A DNA stretch of 64,000 nt from Rheinheimera aquimaris. Lineage in GTDB: Bacteria; Pseudomonadota; Gammaproteobacteria; Enterobacterales; Alteromonadaceae. The stretch covers positions 62,001-126,000 of the forward strand of contig NZ_JAJAVQ010000002.1 in NCBI RefSeq assembly GCF_020531985.1, given 5' to 3'. The translations under genes were made by a program, and so were the position numbers. The notes beneath the pieces are model-generated. The model searched no databases, was not told where the DNA came from, and saw only the letters and a list, made by a program, of their open reading frames with translations. Positions 58,421 through 64,000 of the stretch are shown piece by piece; the first letter of the stretch is position 1, and every line of letters starts with the position of its first letter.

Positions 58421-59692
58421 TCAGCTATCAAGCATTTGGTTATTAAACAGTAACCCGTACTGGTTGCCTTTTTTCCAGACACAGAGCGCGGTGTTTTTGC
58501 CAATCCGCTCGCATTCGATACTGATATTATCGCCGGCATTCAGCTCCCCGTTGTACTGAATGCGGGCGCCGCTGCCGGCACTGAAATCCAGCAACTGGCA
58601 CTGCGCCGCGAACTCCTTCAGTGTCAGCTGGGCCAGCGGACTGTCGGTGGCCAACGAGCGGATTTTACTGCGACGGTCTGTCCATTTATCGGCCGGTGGG
58701 AAATCCGGGTTTTGTGGCCGGTACTTGCCCGCCGCTACGCGTTGATACACGCTGTCGTGAATGCTGACATTAATTGGCGGGTCGGCCGGGTCGCCGTAAA
58801 TACGCCGCACGGATTCGCCTGAGCCGACTTTTTCCAGCAACTTGTAGCCGTAAGAATAGGAGTCATGCGGCTGCATATGTAAATCGGGTTGGTAAAGGAT
58901 ATCGAGGTAGCGCTGATTAAATTCCAGCCCCAGCGCCATGGCTTTATCGACCATCCATTGCAAAGCGATATCAGATAAACCACATTCGGCATAACCGCCG
59001 CCAATGTCAGAATGCGCACCGGCAAACCAGCATTGCTCCATGTACTGGTCATCCTGCAGCGAACCGGTCCACAGGTCGGGCTGAAACGGTGCCCGGCGCT
59101 CGTCCAGCGCCAGTGCATGGTAAGCATATTTAACCTGGGCACAGATGCGGGTGTTAAAAAAGCCAACCCAGTTACGGGTGAATTTGCCCAGCAGCGGAGT
59201 GGGTGCGCCCAGTGCGCCTACGGTGTCAAACACGCCGACCATACGGATCTCCGGCCGGTAGTTGTCTACATAATGGCCTTCCGGCCTTTTGTCTGGTTCA
59301 GTACGGTAGAATTTGTAGGCTTGTTTCAGCTTGTCCAGCGTGCTTTTTTCCAGCAGGCCAACGGCGTGGATTAGGCCGATAAAAGCCCGGGCGGTATAGG
59401 CACCACGGCTGAAACCAAAGGTGTATATTTCGTCACCTAACTGATAGTTATGGATCAGAAAGCGGTAGCAATCGAGTACATTTTTTTCCAGCCCGCTGCC
59501 AAAAGCGCCGCCGATAAATCTATCGATACTGCCGCCGGTGCCGACACCCTGATCGTAAAACACCACCTGATGCACGCCATCCGGGCTTTGCGGGGATATC
59601 GCCCTGACCAGCTTGGTGATATTGGTAGGAATCTCGTCCGGTTCGTTCCAGGTTCCGTCACAACAAATAATAATGCGTTTTGCCGCAGCCAT
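58421..59692 (-). CDS. DUF2235 (Tle1-like alpha/beta hydrolase) protein
   Basis: 423 aa. Begins KRIIICCDGTWNEPDEIPTNITKL, the DUF2235 hallmark, has the nucleophile elbow TFGFSRGAYTARAF, and catalytic Asp/His candidates in FAGAHSDIGGGYAE. Related domains include type VI secretion phospholipase effectors (Tle1), but no T6SS gene, PAAR or immunity partner is adjacent, so a housekeeping hydrolase is equally possible. ATG 59692 has AGGAG upstream; the longer frame to 59740 is not needed. Confidence 0.87.
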   Translation of the reverse strand: MAAAKRIIICCDGTWNEPDEIPTNITKLVRAISPQSPDGVHQVVFYDQGVGTGGSIDRFIGGAFGSGLEKNVLDCYRFLIHNYQLGDEIYTFGFSRGAYTARAFIGLIHAVGLLEKSTLDKLKQAYKFYRTEPDKRPEGHYVDNYRPEIRMVGVFDTVGALGAPTPLLGKFTRNWVGFFNTRICAQVKYAYHALALDERRAPFQPDLWTGSLQDDQYMEQCWFAGAHSDIGGGYAECGLSDIALQWMVDKAMALGLEFNQRYLDILYQPDLHMQPHDSYSYGYKLLEKVGSGESVRRIYGDPADPPINVSIHDSVYQRVAAGKYRPQNPDFPPADKWTDRRSKIRSLATDSPLAQLTLKEFAAQCQLLDFSAGSGARIQYNGELNAGDNISIECERIGKNTALCVWKKGNQYGLLFNNQMLDS

Positions 59693-59822
59693 AACTATGC
59701 TCCTGTTCACAAAGAGCCGGCCTGGCATGGGTACCGACAACGCCGGTGAGAAAAAGTAAGTATAGCTCAGTGCTGGTTAAAAATTAAACAGATGGGGGTT
59801 GTAGAGTTTGTAGGCTGGCAGA

Positions 59823-60134
59823 TTAAACCGTGATAGTCAGAACACCCGCCTGAGATAAAAACAGCAGCACCAGCGCTGACAGCAATTTGGTAAAAATGAC
59901 AATGCAGACAGCATCTTTAAAATCGGCGCTGGTCGCCCGTACTAACAGGTAAATATACGCCACTATACCCAGCAGCCAGCCGTAAGTGGGGATAAGTGAG
60001 ATAAGCGATACCAGAAACACAATCGGCAGCAGCACGTTTAAGCCGGCTTTTACCCAGGCCAGGCGGCTGGCCAGATAAATACAGCCGGCGGTTAACAGCA
60101 CATCCAATGCAAAAATGATGGCAGTAATGCCCAT
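59823..60134 (-). CDS. hypothetical membrane protein, 103 aa
   Basis: Three to four hydrophobic spans, starting MGITAIIFALDVLLTAGCIYLASRLAWVK. No recognised family. Monocistronic; 130 nt upstream of DUF2235 on the same strand. Confidence 0.6.
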   Translation of the reverse strand: MGITAIIFALDVLLTAGCIYLASRLAWVKAGLNVLLPIVFLVSLISLIPTYGWLLGIVAYIYLLVRATSADFKDAVCIVIFTKLLSALVLLFLSQAGVLTITV

Positions 60135-60312
60135 GCCGCAGTCCTAATACGAAGTCGAATCGGCCATCAGGCTAATACATTGCTGCGGCCTTAGCAATTT
60201 AACACAGTTATTTGCGGTTAGGCTTATGCGTAAAAATGTTATAGCAATGCCCCGTACTTGAGTTCTGCCCGGTGCCATGCTTCACTGCTGTTACAGCAGC
60301 AGGAGGCGCCCA

Positions 60313-61963
60313 ATGTCAGAGAAAACCCCAGCAGCAACGCCATACAGTGCTCAGGCGGAGACGCATCAGGTATTAAACCAACCGGCGTCTTTGCTGCCGT
60401 TTAATACCTGGCACAGCGACGGCACTTTGCAGTACTGGAGCCAGCGCTTCGGTGTGACGAACAGCGCCGATCTGGCCAGCTATGGCGGCTTATGTGGTGG
60501 CACTCTGGCCGAGGCGGGTTTTTTAGCTAATAAATACAAGCCCGAATTTCACAGCCACGACCGCTTTGGCAACCGCATTGACGAGGTGTGCTTTCACCCG
60601 GCCTATCACCAACTGATGCAAACAGCGATCACCTATGGCCTGCCTGCAGCGCCCTGGCTAAAACCCTGTGCTGGCGCTCAGGTTGCCCGTGCAGCACTGG
60701 TGTATCAGCATATGCAGGCCGATGCCGGTTCAGGTTGCCCGCTAACAATGACGTATGCTTCCGTGCCGGTGCTACAGCAGGCCCCGCCAGGTGCAGCAGA
60801 CTGGCTGGGCAAGGTATTAACCCCCGGGTATGACCCGGCTAATAAACCCTATTTTGCCAAGGCTGGCCTGACTATTGGCATGGCGATGACCGAAAAACAA
60901 GGCGGCTCGGATGTGCGTGCCAATACCACCCGCGCCTACCCGCTCACGGCTGACGAGTATGAACTGGTTGGGCATAAGTGGTTCTGTTCGGCGCCGATGT
61001 GCGATGGCTTTTTAACCCTTGCACAAACCGACCCCGGTTTAAGCTGCTTTTTATTGCCGCGCTGGCGCCCTGATGGCAGCAAAAACCAGTTTTATATTCA
61101 GCGCTTAAAAGACAAACTGGGCAACTGCTCTAATGCGTCATCAGAGGTAGAATTTCGCGGTGCTTTTGCCTGGCGTATTGGTGACGAGGGCCGGGGCGTG
61201 CGCACCATTATTGATATGGTGGCGTTAACCCGCTTTGACTGCATGCTCGGCTCTGCCGGTTTAATGCGTGCGGCGTTAGCACAGGCGTTACATCACACTG
61301 CCGGGCGCTGCGCCTTTGGTAAGCCGCTGCAGCAACAAGTGTTGATGCAAAATGTGCTGGCCGATTTGACGCTGGATAGCGAAGCCGCACTGGCGCTGAG
61401 CTTACGCGCTCGATAACCAAAGCGTGGTCAGCGAACAGCACTTTGTCCGCCTGGCAACGGCTATAGGCAAATACTGGATTTGCAAGCGTGCACCACAGTT
61501 TTGTTATGAAGCCATGGAATGTCTGGGTGGCGTTGGCTACGTTGAAGAAAACATTCTGCCACGGCTATACCGTGAAGCGCCGGTTAATGCTATCTGGGAA
61601 GGCTCTGGCAATATTCAGTGCCTCGATGTGCTGCGTGCCATGCAAAAAGAACCGGCAGCCTTGCAGGCTTGCCTGAACGAGCTGCAAGCAGTAACCGGCC
61701 GCAACGACGATTACGATGCCGCCTTTGCCCGGCTGCAAACAGCTTTGCAGGATACTTCAACGCAGGAATACCGCGCCCGCAGCATAGCCGATAAGCTGGC
61801 GCTGCTATTACAGGCCAGTGTGTTATTGCAATACGGCGAGCCTATGGTGGCTGAAGCTTTTATCCGCGCCCGGCTGATACCGGGCATTTGCAGTAATTAC
61901 GGCACGTTGCCTGCCGATATTGATTGCGTGGCGTTAATGGCAAGAGCACAGCCGAAGGTTTAA
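60313..61963 (+). pseudogene. AidB-like acyl-CoA dehydrogenase broken by a frameshift
   Basis: The first part (60313-61416) holds the N-terminal and FAD domains (MSEKTPAATPYSAQ; AMTEKQGGSDVRANTT; CMLGSAGLMRAAL). It stops at TAA 61414 after LALSLRAR. The rest (from about 61413, next frame) continues DNQSVVSEQHFVRLATAIGKYWICKRAPQF in sections, then AMECLGGVGYVEENILPRLYREAPVNAIWEGSGN, the typical AidB end. The shift is explained by loss of two bases in a GCGCGC run near 61406-61411, which would restore LRALDNQ. It is either a true recent pseudogene or a sequencing error. AGGAGG 6 nt before ATG 60313 fixes the start. Confidence 0.85.
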
Positions 61964-61982
61964 ATGTCAGCTTAGCGATGAC

Positions 61983-62690
61983 TTACCACGGCAATACGCT
62001 GCCATCCCAATTTAGCAAATTGCCGCTTTGCTTTGCTGTTAGCTCTTGCGCCACTTTGGCTAAACGTTCGGCGGTGGCAGCCGGGGTTTGTAGTTGGCCT
62101 TCGGGTAGGTTGGCTTGAAAGGGCGCCGATAACGCAGTGTCGGTGGTACCGGGATGAACACTTACAATAGCGGCGGTTTTATTTAACCGGCCTACTTCAA
62201 TGCTGAGGTTTTTAATCAGCATATTCAGCGCCGCTTTGCTGATGCGGTAGCTGTACCAGCCGCCAAGGGCGTTATCGCCGATACTGCCAACCTTGGCGCT
62301 CAGCGTCAGCAGTTTTACCGCTGGCTGTTTGCACAAATAACTAAATAGTAACTTTAGATACAATGCCGGTATCTGCACATTGCTGGAAAAGCGTGCAGTT
62401 AACACGTCGATATCGAGCTGGCGGATGGTTTTTTCCGGCATGGCGTGCTTGTCGTGCAGTACACCGTTACAGATAAAAATAATCTCTGGCTGGTGAGTCA
62501 GCGCTTCAGCTATCACACTGGCACTGCGCTGCTCGCTGTCTAGCGTATCCTGTAACCATATTAGCTGTGGCTGCGAAGGCGCAGGCTGGCGGCTGATCAC
62601 ACTAACCTGTGTGCCGCTGGCAAGGTAGTGCTTCGCTAAAGCGTCTCCTATGCCGCTGCTGCCGCCGATGATCAGTACTGATGCTGTCAT
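61983..62690 (-). CDS. short-chain dehydrogenase/reductase
   Basis: 235 aa. Rossmann motif IIGGSSGIGDALAKHYL, NAG-type FICNGVLHD, catalytic Ser in LTLSAKVGSIGD, Tyr/Lys in WYSYRISKAALNML, and HPGTTDT. This resembles the C-factor-like SDR group. The substrate is unknown. Overlaps the flavoprotein gene by four bases, so the two are an operon. Confidence 0.9.
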   Translation of the reverse strand: MTASVLIIGGSSGIGDALAKHYLASGTQVSVISRQPAPSQPQLIWLQDTLDSEQRSASVIAEALTHQPEIIFICNGVLHDKHAMPEKTIRQLDIDVLTARFSSNVQIPALYLKLLFSYLCKQPAVKLLTLSAKVGSIGDNALGGWYSYRISKAALNMLIKNLSIEVGRLNKTAAIVSVHPGTTDTALSAPFQANLPEGQLQTPAATAERLAKVAQELTAKQSGNLLNWDGSVLPW

Positions 62691-63664
62691 GCCAGTATGC
62701 TCTGAGCCAGTTGCCTGCCGCTGAGCCAGGCGTTTTCTACCCGGCCACCGTTTAACCAGTCGCCTGCCATGCCAAGTGCCAATTCGGGCAGATGCACGGC
62801 GCCCTGTATCGGGTAATCCGGGTTTTGCTGGGCAAAACGCCAGCGGTGATAGTGGCTTACCTGGCCGGTCACGGTTTTGTCTGTCAGACGCTTTAATGCC
62901 TGCATCGCATGTTGGGCTATGGTGTCGCCGTCAGCTTCAAGGTGTTGCTGTGAAAACTCGGCAGTGAAATGCAACAACCAGTGCCCGGCGTTACAACGCC
63001 CGGGTTTGGAGCCTTGTCTTGCTGCCCAGCTAAGCTGGCTGTCTTGCTTGAAAAAAATACCGTCAAATGGCCACAGTGGCTGATCTACTTGTATATTGAC
63101 TGCCCAGCAAGGCAATAGCGCTGGCAACTCGAAAAGTTTGCTCAGTGTCTGGTTAGATGGCAATACAGGGTTTAGCAGCGCAGCGGCTTGCTGCTGGGGG
63201 ATGGCCAGGATCAGCTTGCTAAAGCGGCCGATAAAAGCGCCGTTACTGTGTAGCAGCCAGTGCTGGCCATCAAACTGAATATGGTCAATCTGGCAACCTA
63301 AGCTAACGTCAACATTACCCAGCAACCGGGTAACGGGCGCCTGCATCGAGGGCATACCGATATAGCGTAGCGTGTCATCCGGTGATGCCTGCGGGCCTTC
63401 TGCAGTAACTTGTGCCAGGCGGCCGTACCAGTGCGTTACGATGCCACTACTTAACCATTGCTGGCACTGGGTTTTGAAAGCGGGATCACGGGCAGTAAAG
63501 TACTGTGCGCCTAAATCAAGATAGCCATGCTCGGTGCGTTTGCTGCTCATTCGGCCACCGGCACGGCGGCCTTTATCAAACACTACAACCTGCTGGCCCT
63601 GCTCTGTCAGTACGGCAGCACAGGCTGCGCCTGCGATACCGGCACCGATAATTGCAATTGTCAC
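62687..63664 (-). CDS. renalase-like NAD(P)/FAD-dependent oxidoreductase
   Basis: 325 aa. FAD-binding IAIIGAGIAGAACAAVL, VVFDKGRRAGGRMSSKRTEHGYLDLGAQYFTA, typical of the renalase/protoporphyrinogen-oxidase-like group, and a C-terminal GDWLNGGRVENAWLSG FAD contact. Reaction unknown. Coupled to the SDR gene. Confidence 0.9.
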   Translation of the reverse strand: MTIAIIGAGIAGAACAAVLTEQGQQVVVFDKGRRAGGRMSSKRTEHGYLDLGAQYFTARDPAFKTQCQQWLSSGIVTHWYGRLAQVTAEGPQASPDDTLRYIGMPSMQAPVTRLLGNVDVSLGCQIDHIQFDGQHWLLHSNGAFIGRFSKLILAIPQQQAAALLNPVLPSNQTLSKLFELPALLPCWAVNIQVDQPLWPFDGIFFKQDSQLSWAARQGSKPGRCNAGHWLLHFTAEFSQQHLEADGDTIAQHAMQALKRLTDKTVTGQVSHYHRWRFAQQNPDYPIQGAVHLPELALGMAGDWLNGGRVENAWLSGRQLAQSILA

Positions 63665-63732
63665 GCCCTGTCCTCTTTATGTGTTGCTTTGAACAGGGTA
63701 CGCATAGTGTGGGTGGGGCGATCAGATAAAAA

Positions 63733-64000
63733 TCAGTGTTGAGGTAACAGCTCGGCCGGTAGCTCCCAACTGGTGGTAAGTGTATCACCCTGCCAGGTTT
63801 GCAGGGTTAACCAGACTTTGTCAGCAGCGGTCAGCGTTTTCGGTGCAATGGCATGCACATGCTGGCCATGGCGGCTACCATGCAGTATACCTTCCTCACC
63901 CTGCTGCAGCTGTGCCAGCGGCAATGCTTGGGGGCCAATATTCAGATAGCCCTGACGAATGGCTCCGATATCGCCCTTACTGAACATCAGCATAAAGTCT
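63733..64000 (-). CDS. C-terminal part of an unidentified protein (cut by window edge)
   Basis: The reverse frame is open from the window end to a stop at 63733. The visible 89 residues include MLMFSKGDIGAIRQGYLNIGP, QQGEEGILHGSRHGQHVH and WELPAELLPQH. The ATG at 63993 is probably internal, since codons upstream continue without stop. I do not recognise the family. Confidence 0.6.
   Translation of the reverse strand, partial: DFMLMFSKGDIGAIRQGYLNIGPQALPLAQLQQGEEGILHGSRHGQHVHAIAPKTLTAADKVWLTLQTWQGDTLTTSWELPAELLPQH

Noticed and set aside
58421..59692. DUF2235 protein as a type VI secretion effector
   Set aside because: No VgrG, PAAR, Hcp or immunity gene adjacent; the domain alone does not justify the call.

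Overview
The window comes from a Gram-negative gammaproteobacterium, most likely a Rheinheimera/Alishewanella-type member of the Alteromonadales (inference). The grounds are the order of atpD-atpC, glmU and glmS, a large TonB-dependent receptor with a SapC/cupin/beta-glucan utilisation locus, NfrA/NfrB homologues, a PEP-CTERM-like exported protein, and moderate GC content with AT-rich islands. No rRNA, tRNA, CRISPR array, transposase or phage integrase was seen.

1-1.4 kb: 3' end of the ATP synthase operon (atpD partial, atpC) with a clear terminator. In many gammaproteobacteria glmU follows directly; here about 14 kb is inserted first.

1.6-15.4 kb: an AT-rich accessory island that I read as a multi-product ribosomal peptide (RiPP/microcin) system. 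It holds a CadC/ToxR-like regulator, a small secreted Cys-pair peptide, a LuxR-type regulator, and twelve short precursor-like genes, most with double-glycine (GG, GA or AG) leaders, in about nine sequence families. There are three candidate modifying enzymes: a CPYC flavoprotein, a radical SAM/SPASM enzyme and an ATP-grasp ligase. One C39-peptidase ABC exporter and one HlyD-type adaptor complete it. Six 16-bp CT-N12-AG (lux/las-box-like) sites stand 60-105 nt before the six transcription units, each with a -10-like hexamer at a near-constant distance. Four of the precursor mRNAs are predicted to begin with a stem-loop, and five hairpins in the island share the identical loop TTGCTG with different stems. 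One of these sits before a vestigial start codon that is followed at once by a stop.

15.5-30.7 kb: glmU, an SDF-family symporter, a YceB-like lipoprotein, a membrane flavoprotein reductase behind a Fur-box-like palindrome, a PEP-CTERM-like protein, then an nfrB-nfrA-DUF4434 operon (c-di-GMP-responsive exopolysaccharide type), a DeoR-type regulator and glmS.

30.8-34 kb: a ParE-type toxin-antitoxin pair, small membrane proteins and an FKBP isomerase. 34-47.7 kb: a beta-glucan/beta-glucoside utilisation locus (TonB receptor, SapC, cupin, GH16, GH3, two sugar transporters, GH1, LacI regulator) with three copies of a LacI-type palindrome.

47.7-64 kb: an MFS transporter and aldehyde dehydrogenase under a TetR regulator with paired operators, aldo/keto reductase, dGTPase, a DesK/DesR-like two-component system divergent from a hydrolase-ABC exporter operon, a DUF2235 protein, a frameshifted AidB-like acyl-CoA dehydrogenase, an SDR, a renalase-like flavoprotein and a truncated gene at the edge. 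Two roughly 160-bp intergenic elements built of nested hairpins lie at 16.95 and 53.8 kb.
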